A DNA stretch of 64,000 bases from Nonlabens antarcticus. Lineage in GTDB: Bacteria > Bacteroidota > Bacteroidia > Flavobacteriales > Flavobacteriaceae. Location of the stretch: NCBI RefSeq assembly GCF_015356755.1, contig NZ_JADFCO010000066.1, positions 186,001 to 250,000 on the forward strand, given 5' to 3'. Below are positions 37,468 to 47,000 of the stretch, in pieces. The notes under the pieces were generated by a model. It had not been told where the DNA came from. It saw only the letters and a list, made by a program, of their open reading frames with translations, and made no database searches. The position numbers and the translations under genes were made by a program. How positions within the stretch are numbered: the first letter of the stretch is position 1; every line of letters begins with the position of its first letter.

Positions 37468-39528
37468 CTAATTAATAACAAGACCCGCTCGTTTCAATAG
37501 AGCGTCAATCTTAGGTTCATTACCACGGAATCTTTTGTATAATACCATAGGGTTTTCAGTACCTCCTCTGGAAAGAACATTATTTTTAAAACTTGTAGCG
37601 GTTTCTTTATGAAATATTCCTCGTTCCTGAAACAACTCAAAAGCATCTGCATCTAATACCTCTGCCCATTTGTAGGAATAATATCCAGCACTATAACCGC
37701 CTTGAAAAATGTGTGCAAATGCAGTACTCATACAGCTATTTTCTACATCTGGATACAAATCGGTTTGATCAAATGTCTTGCGTTCATGTTCTTTCACATC
37801 TGCTATTCCTGTAGGGTCGATTCCATGCCAGTCCATATCTAACATTCCGAAAGACAACTGTCTCAAGGTTTGTAATCCTTCATGAAAATTTGATGCTTTC
37901 TTGATCTTGTCTATAAATTTTGCAGGAATAACTTCGTCTGTTTCATAATGACGGGCAAACAATTCCAAAGCTTCTTTTTCATAACACCAGTTTTCTAAAA
38001 TCTGGCTGGGCAGTTCCACAAAATCCCAAAAAACAGAAGTTCCCGACAAACTGCGGTAATTGGTATCGGCTAACATGCCGTGTAGCGCATGACCGAATTC
38101 GTGAAATAATGTAGTAACCTCGTTAAATGTTAGTAACGATGGCTTAGTAGCAGTAGGCTTGGTAAAATTACAAACGATAGAAATATGAGGTCTGCTATTG
38201 TTCCCATTTTCCACATATTGATCTTTGAAGCTGGTCATCCATGCACCGTTTCGTTTTCCTTTTCTAGGGAAAAAGTCGGCGTAAAATATAGAGTTTAAGG
38301 ATTCATCTTCATTTTTTACCTCATAAGTCATCACATCTTTATGATAGGTCTGTATGTCATTCGTTTTATGGAAAGTCAACCCATAAAGTCTTTGTGCTAC
38401 TTCAAAAGCACCGTTTATAACATTTTCAAGTTTGAAGTAGGGCTTGAGCAATTCATCATCCAGCTCAAAATACTCCTTTTTCATTTTTTCAGAAAAATAC
38501 CCGCCGTCCCATTTTTGTAATCGGTCAATGGGATCAAGGTTGTTCTTTGCTAAATATTCATCAGCGTATTCCTGTAGCTCACGGAATTCTTTCTCGGCCG
38601 CTGGTTTCGCTTTTTCCAGTAATTCTTCAGAAAAAGTGGTCACTTTTTCCGGCGTCATTGCCATGCGTTCTTCCAGCACAAAATGAGCATGCGTTTTGTA
38701 CCCCAATAAGTTAGCGCGCTCAAAACGTAACTGGGATATTTTTAAAACATTTTCCTCATTGCTCAGTTTTCCTTTATATGCTCTTGCGCCGAAGGCTCTG
38801 GACATCCTTTCCCTCAGGCTGCGATCATCAGCATAGGTCATAAAAGGGATGTAACTGGGGTAATCTAGGGTAAAAACATACCCTTGCTTATCACGACTTT
38901 TTGCTTCTTCTTGAGCCGCTTCAAGCGCTGTATCTGGAATTCCAGACAAATCTTTTTTGTCAGTAATGTGAAGCTCAAATTCTTGAGTCGCAGCGAGAAC
39001 GTTCTCGCCAAATCCTAAAGACAATTGCGAAAGCTCTGCATCAATTTCTCGCAGTCGTTCTTTCTTATCATCGGCTAGGTTTGCACCGTTGCGGGAAAAT
39101 TGTTTGTATTGCTTTTCTAAAAGTGTGGTTTGCTCTGGATCAAGAGAAAGTTCCTCCCGACTATCGTAAACCGATTTAACTCTGGCAAAAAGTTCTTTAT
39201 TTAAGGTCACATCATTACCAAATTTTGAGAGTTGCGGACTTACCACACGGGCAATACGCTGGATCTCATCATTTGTTTCTGCACTGTTTAAGTTGAAAAA
39301 TATAGAGCTAATTCTACTTAGTTTATCGCCACTTCGGTCCAATTGCTCAATAGTGTTTCCAAAGGTTGCCGGATCGTTGTTGCTCGTTATCAGATCAATG
39401 TCTGCTTGTGCTAGCGATATCGCTTTCGCGAAAGCGGGCTCAAAATGGGATGTCGTAATATCAGAAAAAGGAGCCGTTTGAAATGGCGTATCAAATTCCT
39501 GTAATAATGGATTGTTTTCTATGCTCAT
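37468..39528 (-). CDS. M3 family oligopeptidase
   Basis: The 686-residue protein is a thimet-type metallopeptidase (oligopeptidase A or dipeptidyl carboxypeptidase group). The zinc motif HEFGH is at 476-480, and the third ligand Glu lies in FVELPSQ further on. It has no signal peptide, so it should act in the cytosol on short peptides. A perfect palindrome copy (39422) encodes PAFAKAIS near the N-terminus. Which of the two activities it has cannot be settled by eye. Confidence 0.92.
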   Translation of the reverse strand: MSIENNPLLQEFDTPFQTAPFSDITTSHFEPAFAKAISLAQADIDLITSNNDPATFGNTIEQLDRSGDKLSRISSIFFNLNSAETNDEIQRIARVVSPQLSKFGNDVTLNKELFARVKSVYDSREELSLDPEQTTLLEKQYKQFSRNGANLADDKKERLREIDAELSQLSLGFGENVLAATQEFELHITDKKDLSGIPDTALEAAQEEAKSRDKQGYVFTLDYPSYIPFMTYADDRSLRERMSRAFGARAYKGKLSNEENVLKISQLRFERANLLGYKTHAHFVLEERMAMTPEKVTTFSEELLEKAKPAAEKEFRELQEYADEYLAKNNLDPIDRLQKWDGGYFSEKMKKEYFELDDELLKPYFKLENVINGAFEVAQRLYGLTFHKTNDIQTYHKDVMTYEVKNEDESLNSIFYADFFPRKGKRNGAWMTSFKDQYVENGNNSRPHISIVCNFTKPTATKPSLLTFNEVTTLFHEFGHALHGMLADTNYRSLSGTSVFWDFVELPSQILENWCYEKEALELFARHYETDEVIPAKFIDKIKKASNFHEGLQTLRQLSFGMLDMDWHGIDPTGIADVKEHERKTFDQTDLYPDVENSCMSTAFAHIFQGGYSAGYYSYKWAEVLDADAFELFQERGIFHKETATSFKNNVLSRGGTENPMVLYKRFRGNEPKIDALLKRAGLVIN

Positions 39529-39590
39529 AAATGTAAAAATACGAGCCAGAAATCTTAGGATTTATAGGGATTTGTTAAATGCAAGCCATT

Positions 39591-39830
39591 TTAGAACTGA
39601 AAATGCCCATATGCGAAAAATAGCACGGCGGCAACCACATGAATCCACCCCAGATAGTTAATATCCTTTTTAGTATACTGACGGTTGATGATGATCGCCA
39701 TAATAAAATGCACAGCTCCCGTAACCAGAAAATGCCATTTTACAAAATGATGTAGTGTCAATTCATAGCCTAAAAGGAACACCGTAAGCCCGATAATTAT
39801 TAAAGAGGAAAACAAAAATGGTCTACTCAC
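39591..39830 (-). CDS. Three-helix small membrane protein
   Basis: The 79-residue product has three hydrophobic segments (about 7-24, 32-48 and 60-77) and no known domain. It overlaps purE by eight bases and would be translated with it. A link to purine synthesis is unlikely; it is probably a neighbour by chance. Confidence 0.7.
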   Translation of the reverse strand: MSRPFLFSSLIIIGLTVFLLGYELTLHHFVKWHFLVTGAVHFIMAIIINRQYTKKDINYLGWIHVVAAVLFFAYGHFQF

Positions 39831-40317
39831 CAGATTTCATTTGTAGGGCTGCATCCATCACTTTGTTCTTTAGAGAATCTTTGTATTCTATGATCCGTTC
39901 GCGCACGTCATCTTGAGTAGCTCCTAAAATTTGTGCCGCGAGAATTCCTGCATTTTTAGCGCCATTGAGGGCAACCGTTGCAACAGGAACGCCACCAGGC
40001 ATTTGCAATATCGATAAAACACTATCCCAACCATCGATAGAATTGCTGGATTTCACTGGTACGCCTATGACCGGCAATGGCGATAAACTGGCAACCATTC
40101 CTGGCAAGTGAGCAGCACCGCCGGCACCCGCAATAATAACGGCAATACCACGCTTATGTGCATTCTGACCAAATTCAAACATTTTTTCAGGGGTGCGATG
40201 GGCGCTTACCACATCCACCTCTATTTCAATTTTTAATTCTTTTAGGATGTCGATAGCGTCCTGCATTACCGGCAGGTCGCTGGTGGATCCCATAATGATG
40301 GCGACTTTATTATTCAT
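39823..40317 (-). CDS. purE: 5-(carboxyamino)imidazole ribonucleotide mutase
   Basis: PurE converts N5-CAIR to CAIR in purine synthesis. The 164 residues have GSTSD (10-14), SAHRTPEK (38-45) with the catalytic His, and AGAGGAAHLPGM (63-74). The gene overlaps the small membrane protein gene, and purK is not next to it in this window. Together with purB it is one of two purine genes here, but the two lie 35 kb apart. Confidence 0.96.
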   Translation of the reverse strand: MNNKVAIIMGSTSDLPVMQDAIDILKELKIEIEVDVVSAHRTPEKMFEFGQNAHKRGIAVIIAGAGGAAHLPGMVASLSPLPVIGVPVKSSNSIDGWDSVLSILQMPGGVPVATVALNGAKNAGILAAQILGATQDDVRERIIEYKDSLKNKVMDAALQMKSGE

Positions 40318-40461
40318 GTGGTAAATTTATGAAACTGTGGAATACGGAGGGACAATACAGCGCTAAAACTGATATCCTTTTCTTTACGTATATAGAGTTA
40401 ACATAGCTGCAACACATTGTGGAATGGTTGTGGATTAATTTTAACCTATAAAATAATAATC

Positions 40462-40989
40462 ATGATAAAGAATATATTTCTAGGAATGCTTGCCATTGCA
40501 GCAATCTCCTGTAAGTCAAATGCACAAGAAAATTCTACTGATGGAGAGCCTATGGCAGCTGCATCACAAGAGTATAAAGTATTGAAAACTGATGCAGAAT
40601 GGAAGACCGTTTTAACGGCGGAAGAGTACAGCATCTTGCGTGAGGCCGGCACAGAGCGACCTTTTTCTAGTCCGTTAAATGATCAAAAAAGTCCAGGAAC
40701 TTTAGTTTGTGCAGCTTGTAAAGCACCGGTTTACGATAACGCCCATAAATTTATGTCAGGAACTGGATGGCCTAGTTACGACCGCGCGATAGAAGGTCAA
40801 ATTGTCTTGGATAGCGATATGAAAATAGGCTACAAAAGAGATGAGGCAAAATGCGCTACTTGTGGCAGTCACTTAGGTCACATTTTCAATGATGGTCCAG
40901 AAGAAACTACAGGTAAAAGACATTGCATTAATGGAGTTGCGTTAGAATTTGTGCCTGAGGGACAAGAGCTTCCAGCATTAAGAAAGTAA
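40462..40989 (+). CDS. Lipoprotein methionine sulfoxide reductase B
   Basis: The 175-residue MsrB has a lipoprotein signal (AAISC, Cys17), so it repairs methionine-R-sulfoxide in the periplasm. The start at 40462 gives the proper signal; the frame reaches a start at 40417 that would add 15 residues. Two CxxC zinc pairs (83/86 and 131/134) and the catalytic Cys155 in GKRHCING are present. The usual resolving cysteine is Thr101 (GTGWPS, where the second copy has GCGWPS), so its recycling needs another route. A terminator follows at 41006-41036. Confidence 0.9.
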   Translation: MIKNIFLGMLAIAAISCKSNAQENSTDGEPMAAASQEYKVLKTDAEWKTVLTAEEYSILREAGTERPFSSPLNDQKSPGTLVCAACKAPVYDNAHKFMSGTGWPSYDRAIEGQIVLDSDMKIGYKRDEAKCATCGSHLGHIFNDGPEETTGKRHCINGVALEFVPEGQELPALRK

Positions 40990-41005
40990 AACAGTAATAA
41001 TTCAT

Positions 41006-41036
41006 AAAAGCTCTCGACTTAGGTTGGGAGCTTTTT
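41006..41036 (+). terminator. Terminator after the lipoprotein msrB
   Basis: An AAAAGCTCTC-GAC stem pairs with GTT-GGGAGCTTTTT and ends in five T. It is followed at once by a partial palindrome copy (GCTTTCGCGAAA). Confidence 0.75.
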
Positions 41037-41118
41037 CGCTTTCGCGAAAATTGAAATTATATGTTTACCTTACTTAAATCGATATTTTCGATAATAAAGA
41101 TTACCTAAACAAAAAGCC

Positions 41119-41496
41119 ATGACAGAACAAGAATATAAAGACAAGCTAACTCCAGAACAATATAGAGTTTTAAGAGAAAAAGGAACAGAGCGCCCTCATA
41201 CTGGTGAATATAATACCCATTATGAAGATGGTGTCTACAGTTGTGCAGCCTGTGGAAATGCCTTGTATAAATCCAAATCTAAATTTGAAAGCGGTTGCGG
41301 TTGGCCTTCTTTTGATGAAGAGATTGAAGGTGCGATTGAACGTAAACGAGACACGACTCATGGAATGATGCGCACAGAAATTATGTGTGCCAACTGTGGG
41401 AGTCACCTAGGTCACGTTTTCAACGACGGTCCCACGAACACAGGAATTAGACATTGTGTGAATAGTGTGAGCCTTGATTTTGAGAAAGAAGCGTAA
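41119..41496 (+). CDS. msrB: Cytosolic methionine sulfoxide reductase B
   Basis: This 125-residue MsrB has no signal peptide. It has CxxC pairs 42/45 and 90/93, the catalytic Cys113 in IRHCVNS, and the resolving Cys60 in GCGWPS, all of which fit a standard thioredoxin-linked enzyme. It lies downstream of the exported paralogue but after a terminator, so the two are probably regulated separately. It reduces methionine-R-sulfoxide in cytosolic proteins. Confidence 0.93.
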   Translation: MTEQEYKDKLTPEQYRVLREKGTERPHTGEYNTHYEDGVYSCAACGNALYKSKSKFESGCGWPSFDEEIEGAIERKRDTTHGMMRTEIMCANCGSHLGHVFNDGPTNTGIRHCVNSVSLDFEKEA

Positions 41497-41660
41497 ACTG
41501 AATTTAAACTCAAGCCTTAAACTTAAATCTAAATCAGTTTTGTCGCCATTGACGTTTTAAGTTTTAGCACCTATTTTAATGATAGATAGGATCTTATCAT
41601 AATAAAGACTTAAGAAGCAGTATTCCAATTGTGAATCACACTTGACTTCAGAGCATAATT

Positions 41661-41712
41661 AAAGCTCCAATTCTATTTTCCTATTAATTATGGAAAAAGG
41701 ATTGGAGCTTTT
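41661..41712 (+). terminator. Long hairpin ending in TTTT
   Basis: AAAGCTCCAAT and TTTTCC on the left arm pair with GGAAAA and ATTGGAGCTTTT on the right arm, a stem of about 20 pairs with few mismatches around a 10-base loop. It lies 165 bases after the cytosolic msrB and may close a longer transcript. Confidence 0.65.
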
Positions 41713-41899
41713 CTACGATTGGTAAGTACTGATGAATTAAGCTCGTTTTCTCAAAATTTGTAACCAACGCAATTCGAGGTGTATTTTCTCTAATTATCAG
41801 ATCTAATCCTCTTTTTTTATTTTTGATTTTTTTCAGGTTTAGTTCGACTTTCAACCTGCCTAACATCATCAGAATAACCTTCTATAAGTTAGGATGTAG

Positions 41900-41907
41900 T
41901 AACTTTG
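41900..41907 (+). promoter_or_regulatory. -7 box TAACTTTG of ftsY
   Basis: Exact TAnnTTTG match. It overlaps the TTG at 41905, excluding that codon as a start, and leaves the ATG at 41926 as the first start downstream. Confidence 0.6.
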
Positions 41908-41925
41908 CAAAACCAACTATCAATT

Positions 41926-42879
41926 ATGAGTTTTTTCAAGAAAATATTTAATAAAGAAAAGAAGGAAAGCCTGGATAAAGGGCTGGAAAAAACTAAATCC
42001 AGCTTTATGGACAAGCTGGGAAAAGCCGTTGCTGGAAAGTCAAAAGTAGATGATGATCTTTTGGACGACCTGGAAGATGTTTTGGTTTCCAGTGATATAG
42101 GAGTGGCAACCACCATTAAAATTATCAAACGGATTGAAGAACGTGTCGCCCGTGATAAATATCTGGGAACTGAAGAACTAAACAAGATCATGCGGGAAGA
42201 GATTGCCGGATTGATGAGTGAAGTGAATAGCGGTGATGCTACAGAATTTGTGATACCTAAGCAGGATGGGCCATATGTGATTATGGTGGTAGGTGTGAAC
42301 GGCGTGGGTAAAACCACGACCATTGGAAAGCTGGCGCATCAGTTCAAGAAAGCAGGTTTAAAAGTTGTAGTAGGAGCAGGAGATACCTTTAGAGCTGCCG
42401 CCGTAGAGCAATTACAAATATGGGCAGATCGTGTGGTCGTGGAAATCGTTAAACAAAAAATGGGTAGTGATCCCGCCAGTGTTGCCTTTGACACCTTACA
42501 AAGTGCCGTTGCAAATAAAGCAGATGTTGTTTTACTCGACACCGCTGGAAGGTTGCACAATAAAGTCAACTTAATGAATGAGTTGACTAAAATCAAACGG
42601 GTCATGGAAAAAGTGATCCCCAATGCACCTCATGATGTCATGTTAGTTCTCGATGGCTCTACTGGTCAAAATGCTTTCGAACAAGCTAAACAATTCACTG
42701 CTGCTACAGAAGTAACCTCTCTTGCGATTACAAAATTAGATGGTACCGCAAAAGGTGGTGTTGTCATAGGAATTTCAGACCAATTTCAAATTCCTGTTCG
42801 TTATATAGGTGTAGGAGAGAAAATGGAAGATCTACAAGTGTTCAATAAAATAGAGTTTGTGGACAGCTTCTTTAATTAA
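41926..42879 (+). CDS. ftsY: Signal recognition particle receptor FtsY
   Basis: FtsY brings SRP-bound ribosomes to the membrane for co-translational insertion. The 317 residues show a short charged A region and a complete NG GTPase domain: GVNGVGKTTT (G1), DTFRAAAVEQL, DTAGRLHNK (G3) and TKLDGTAKGG (G4/G5 region). The acidic N-terminal domain is short, as is normal in Bacteroidetes. A terminator follows 22 bases downstream. Confidence 0.97.
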   Translation: MSFFKKIFNKEKKESLDKGLEKTKSSFMDKLGKAVAGKSKVDDDLLDDLEDVLVSSDIGVATTIKIIKRIEERVARDKYLGTEELNKIMREEIAGLMSEVNSGDATEFVIPKQDGPYVIMVVGVNGVGKTTTIGKLAHQFKKAGLKVVVGAGDTFRAAAVEQLQIWADRVVVEIVKQKMGSDPASVAFDTLQSAVANKADVVLLDTAGRLHNKVNLMNELTKIKRVMEKVIPNAPHDVMLVLDGSTGQNAFEQAKQFTAATEVTSLAITKLDGTAKGGVVIGISDQFQIPVRYIGVGEKMEDLQVFNKIEFVDSFFN

Positions 42880-42900
42880 TTCACGATTATAAATAAATAA

Positions 42901-42937
42901 AAAGCTCTCGCCAGAACATAGTTCGCCCGAGAGCTTT
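42901..42937 (+). terminator. Terminator after ftsY
   Basis: AAAGCTCTCG pairs with CGAGAGCTTT across a 17-base loop. It resembles the terminator after the lipoprotein msrB in its stem sequence. Confidence 0.8.
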
Positions 42938-42960
42938 ACTTTTAAATAAACATTTTTCCA

Positions 42961-44616
42961 ATGAAGCACTTGCTATTTATTTTCGCTTTAAGCGTGATGA
43001 TTTCGTCTTGTAAAACAGGTAATGACTCTAAAGTTAATAGAATTCCAACTGCTCAAGTTCAGACAGATTCTATAGAGGAACTTGATCTCAAAGTTCTGGA
43101 TTCTAAATATATCAATCGCGATAGTGTTTTTGCAGGTTTAGAGGCAGACGTATTGAATTTTAGTACAAGCTCTTCTAACGGCACCCGTAAAATAGAGCTG
43201 TTAAACAAGCTGGTTCAAAAGAAAAGCATACCTGAAATCCAACAAAGTATTTACGATGGGAAGTTTAGTTACGAAGATTTGTCGCTGTATTACTTGTACA
43301 GAATCTATACTTATGATCGCAATAATGAGAAATCCTTAAATGCTGTGATCGCATTAAACCCGAAAGTTCTAGAGCAAGCTCGTCAAGCAGATGTGAGACT
43401 CGCTCAAATGAAAGATTACGGCGAGACTTTAGACCCATACAACATTACTGGAATGCCCATTTTATTAAAGGACAACATTAATACTGCGGATATGCCTACT
43501 ACAGCAGGAGCGGCGGTCATGATGGATAATCAAACATCAGATGCAGTAATAGTAACAAATTTAAAAAATGCCGGTGCTCTAATTCTAGGTAAGGCAAACC
43601 TGAGTGAGTGGGCCTACTTTTTTTGTGGAGATTGCCCTAGCGGGTGGAGTGCCGTGGGTGGTCAGACTTTGAGTCCCTATGGTCGAAAGGTTTTTGATAC
43701 CGGCGGATCGAGTAGTGGTAGTGGTGTTTCTGTAGCTGCTAATTTTGCCGTGGCAGCAGTCGGTTCAGAAACTAGTGGTTCTATTCTTTCTCCAGCCTCT
43801 CAGAATTCGATTGTAGGATTGAAGCCTACTGTGGGAACACTTTCTGGAAACGGAATTGTACCCATTTCCAGCTACCTCGACACCGCTGGACCTATGGCCA
43901 AAAATGTTGTGGATGCTGCGATCCTTTTAAATGCCATGCGAGGTGCAGAACAAGATGTGATCGAAGCAGAGTTGATCCCAAAACTCAACAGCTACAGCTT
44001 AGCGGGAAAACGATTTGGTGTTTTCAAGGATTTCATGGAAAAGCCGTTATATGCGGCGGCTATTCAAGATATTAGAAATCAGCGGGCAATAATCGTTGAA
44101 CTAGATCAAAAAAATATCCAACTCAGCGGCTTTTTAAAACTCTTAAATGCCGATATGAAACAGGATTTACCCAAGTATTTTAAGACTGCGGCAAATTCCA
44201 AATACAAAAATTGGGACGTTTTTAAAGTGATGCAGGAAAATAGAAAGGATTCTATAAACGCAATGCCTTACGGGCAAAAGCTTTTTCAGGGAATTCTAGT
44301 TGAACCAGAAATGACAGATGCTGAATTTGACGCTTTCAAAAAAGACATGACTCAAAAAGCTCAAGATCACTTGAACAGTTACTTTGAAAAAAACAATCTG
44401 GACGGTTTATTGTCTATCAATAATTATACAGCAGGTGTTGCTGCAGCTGGGTTTTTCCCTGCTATGACAGTACCTATGGGTTACGATAAAGATGGAAAAC
44501 CATTTGGTTTGACTTTTATAGCTCCTACAGGAAAGGACCGTGAACTTTTTGGATGGGCAGCCGCTTATGAGCGCGTAAGTAAAAGGCGCAAAATGCCGAC
44601 AGACTATCAAAAGTAG
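42961..44616 (+). CDS. Amidase-signature lipoprotein
   Basis: The 551-residue enzyme has a lipoprotein signal (MISSC, Cys17) and an amidase-signature domain starting near residue 105. The Ser-cisSer-Lys triad is Lys170 (ILLKDNI), Ser250 (GGSSSGSG) and the nucleophile Ser274 (TSGSIL). Amidase-signature enzymes hydrolyse a wide range of amides; the exported location points to nutrient or cell-wall amides, but the substrate is unknown. It is followed by a three-helix protein four bases after its stop. Confidence 0.9.
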   Translation: MKHLLFIFALSVMISSCKTGNDSKVNRIPTAQVQTDSIEELDLKVLDSKYINRDSVFAGLEADVLNFSTSSSNGTRKIELLNKLVQKKSIPEIQQSIYDGKFSYEDLSLYYLYRIYTYDRNNEKSLNAVIALNPKVLEQARQADVRLAQMKDYGETLDPYNITGMPILLKDNINTADMPTTAGAAVMMDNQTSDAVIVTNLKNAGALILGKANLSEWAYFFCGDCPSGWSAVGGQTLSPYGRKVFDTGGSSSGSGVSVAANFAVAAVGSETSGSILSPASQNSIVGLKPTVGTLSGNGIVPISSYLDTAGPMAKNVVDAAILLNAMRGAEQDVIEAELIPKLNSYSLAGKRFGVFKDFMEKPLYAAAIQDIRNQRAIIVELDQKNIQLSGFLKLLNADMKQDLPKYFKTAANSKYKNWDVFKVMQENRKDSINAMPYGQKLFQGILVEPEMTDAEFDAFKKDMTQKAQDHLNSYFEKNNLDGLLSINNYTAGVAAAGFFPAMTVPMGYDKDGKPFGLTFIAPTGKDRELFGWAAAYERVSKRRKMPTDYQK

Positions 44617-44619
44617 TTC

Positions 44620-44949
44620 ATGATAGAAAACAATAAACCACCATTATTTACCGCTAAAAGCCTCCGCATATTTACGAGAATCGTTGCCATTTATGCAGGA
44701 TTTTACATAATCACGGTCATTGCAAAAACGATTAGCGATCCTTTAAGTGAAAACCCGCTCGCGCCATCTAACGGGTATGCGCCACTTTATTTTTTAGCTG
44801 GCGTCCATTTATTGATGTTGGGAGCTAATCTTGCTATTGTATTGACTAAAAATTTTAATTGGTTTGTGCCATCTATCAGTGCCGCAATCATGATCCTTTC
44901 TAGAGTTTATTACGAGGATATTGCATTGTGGGTGTGGAGTTGGACATAG
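44620..44949 (+). CDS. Small membrane protein after the amidase
   Basis: The 109-residue product has three hydrophobic segments (about 17-37, 51-70 and 78-105) and no recognised domain. It lies in the same operon as the amidase, with a three-base gap. A perfect palindrome copy (44968) lies 18 bases past its stop. Confidence 0.7.
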   Translation: MIENNKPPLFTAKSLRIFTRIVAIYAGFYIITVIAKTISDPLSENPLAPSNGYAPLYFLAGVHLLMLGANLAIVLTKNFNWFVPSISAAIMILSRVYYEDIALWVWSWT

Positions 44950-45061
44950 AATGGTTAATGGTTTTCCGCTTTCGCGAAAGCGAACTTTATCAACAAACCC
45001 TAACACCATTGGAAGGGTAGGATATTAACAACCTACCGCACTACAACCTACTTACTTGTCG

Positions 45062-45069
45062 TAAATTTG
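45062..45069 (+). promoter_or_regulatory. -7 box TAAATTTG of rimO
   Basis: Exact TAnnTTTG match ending eight bases before the rimO ATG, which gives a very short leader. Confidence 0.5.
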
Positions 45070-45077
45070 CAGCCGCT

Positions 45078-46388
45078 ATGAGAACAAAATCAAGAAAGAA
45101 GAATCGCATTAACGTTATCACGCTGGGATGTTCCAAGAATGTCTATGACAGCGAGGTGCTTATGGGTCAATTGAAGGCCAGTGGCAAGGACGTGGTGCAT
45201 GAAGAAGAAGGTAATATCGTGGTCATCAATACCTGCGGTTTTATTGATAATGCCAAAGAGGAGTCTGTCAATACCATCCTTGATTTTGTAGATCGCAAGA
45301 GCCGTGGTGAGGTAGATCAGGTCTTTGTTTCCGGTTGTTTGTCTGAACGCTACAAGCCAGACTTGATGAAGGAAATCCCAGATGTGGATCAATATTTTGG
45401 TACTACAGAACTTCCTTCTTTGCTCAAAGCTCTAGGGGCTGATTATAAACATGAGCTCATAGGCGAGCGCGTTACAACGACGCCTAAGAATTATGCCTAT
45501 TTTAAGATTGCCGAAGGTTGTGATCGTCCCTGTTCCTTCTGCGCGATTCCATTGATGCGCGGTGGGCATAAGAGTACACCCATTGAAAATTTGATCATTG
45601 AAGCAGAAAAACTGGCCGCCAAAGGTGTTAAAGAACTTATACTTATTGCGCAGGACTTGACCTATTACGGTCTAGACCTCTATAAAAAACGCCGCCTTGC
45701 AGATCTATTGCGCGAATTGGCCAAAGTCGACGGCATTGAATGGATCCGTATGCACTATGCGTTTCCTACTGGTTTCCCGGTAGATGTTCTCGATGTGATG
45801 AATGAGGAACCTAAGGTTTGTAATTATCTAGATATCCCTTTACAACACATTTCCACGCCTGTTTTAAAGTCCATGCGACGCGGTACTACGTTTGAAAAGA
45901 CAAATGCTTTGTTGGACCGCTTCCGCGAAAGTGTGCCTAACATGGCTATCCGTACAACCTTAATAGTGGGTTATCCCGGAGAAACTGAGGAAGATTTTGA
46001 AATCCTTAAACAATGGGTAACAGACCAGCGTTTTGAGCGCATGGGGTGTTTTACCTATTCGCATGAAGAAAATACGCATGCTTACAAATTAGAAGATGAC
46101 GTACCCGCAGAAGTCAAGCAGGAACGCGCTAACGAAATTATGGAGATCCAATCTCAGATTTCATGGGAACTGAATCAGCAGAAAATCGGTCAACAATTTA
46201 GAGTGATGATTGACCGCAAACGCGGGAATCATTTTGTAGGAAGAACCGAATTTGATAGTCCAGATGTGGATAACGAAGTCTTAATTGATGCCAGCGCACA
46301 TTATTGTAGTGTGGGCGAATTTGTAATGGTAGAAATTACCGAAGCGGAAGATTTTGACTTGTATGCTGTTCCTGTAGCGCAGGATTAA
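45078..46388 (+). CDS. rimO: Ribosomal protein S12 methylthiotransferase RimO
   Basis: RimO adds a methylthio group to Asp89 of ribosomal protein S12. The 436 residues have the N-terminal UPF0004 domain with Cys18, Cys53 and Cys87 for one iron-sulfur cluster, the radical SAM motif CDRPCSFC (148-155) for the other, and a C-terminal TRAM domain (about 370-436). A degenerate palindrome (45919) encodes RFRES. The stop overlaps the small gene on the other strand by four bases. Confidence 0.96.
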   Translation: MRTKSRKKNRINVITLGCSKNVYDSEVLMGQLKASGKDVVHEEEGNIVVINTCGFIDNAKEESVNTILDFVDRKSRGEVDQVFVSGCLSERYKPDLMKEIPDVDQYFGTTELPSLLKALGADYKHELIGERVTTTPKNYAYFKIAEGCDRPCSFCAIPLMRGGHKSTPIENLIIEAEKLAAKGVKELILIAQDLTYYGLDLYKKRRLADLLRELAKVDGIEWIRMHYAFPTGFPVDVLDVMNEEPKVCNYLDIPLQHISTPVLKSMRRGTTFEKTNALLDRFRESVPNMAIRTTLIVGYPGETEEDFEILKQWVTDQRFERMGCFTYSHEENTHAYKLEDDVPAEVKQERANEIMEIQSQISWELNQQKIGQQFRVMIDRKRGNHFVGRTEFDSPDVDNEVLIDASAHYCSVGEFVMVEITEAEDFDLYAVPVAQD

Positions 46389-46558
46389 AATTTTGAATCC
46401 TTATCGCGACGAGCTCGTTTTTGACGAACACTGTTTTTAAAATTGCGCCGCTTGCGATCCTTCACAGAACGCTGCCGGGATTTATTCCATCCTAAAAATA
46501 TAAAGAAGGCAAGAATTACGGCAGCTACGTAGATATAATCTTGATATTCAGCAAACAT
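46385..46558 (-). CDS. Small one-helix basic membrane protein
   Basis: The 57-residue frame was read directly from the minus strand. It starts MFAEYQDYIYVAAVILAFF, has a single membrane helix (about 9-23) and a strongly basic tail (KDRKRRNFKNSVRQKRARR). It has an ATG and a TAA stop that overlaps the rimO stop by four bases. The charge pattern is unlike random sequence and would let the tail touch the ribosome or nucleic acid. It is a candidate gene, without family evidence. Confidence 0.55.
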   Translation of the reverse strand: MFAEYQDYIYVAAVILAFFIFLGWNKSRQRSVKDRKRRNFKNSVRQKRARRDKDSKF

Positions 46559-47000
46559 AGAATTGATACTTGATTGGAAAATTTAAAGGTAGGAAAAAAT
46601 CCGATTGCCAATTCTTGATTTGCGCATGCAAATCATATGATCGATTTTCTGTTTTAGATTAAAATTTATATCATTACCGGACACTCTTCATTTATCCGGT
46701 ACTTAATTCATTTCAGTATTCAGATCTCTTGATACGCAGGTCAAATCTAGTCTGGATTTGTGATTTAGATTTCCTTGATTTTTGTTAATCAGAACATTAC
46801 ATATAGTTCCAGGAGATGCTGAAATAAGTCCAGAAGGACAAAGACCTTGTAAAATGTAATTTTTACACTACACTTATTTTACCTTTCTTGCATCCTACGA
46901 GCTTTTGCGAGATGAATGTACGTCCAAAGGACAATGGCGCTTGTCATTCTGGGTTGCTCATAAGCAAGTTCAAAATCATTCAATATAATCCCTCGCAATT

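Larger units (their letters stand above)
41497..41925. other. Intergenic region before ftsY
   Basis: 430 bases. It holds a long hairpin (41661-41712), a 61-codon minus-strand frame that I reject, and the ftsY promoter box at 41900-41907. Confidence 0.65.

Noticed and set aside
41684-41869. 61-codon minus-strand frame before ftsY
   Set aside because: It runs into the hairpin at 41661-41712 and has no similarity that I recognise; codon use looks random.
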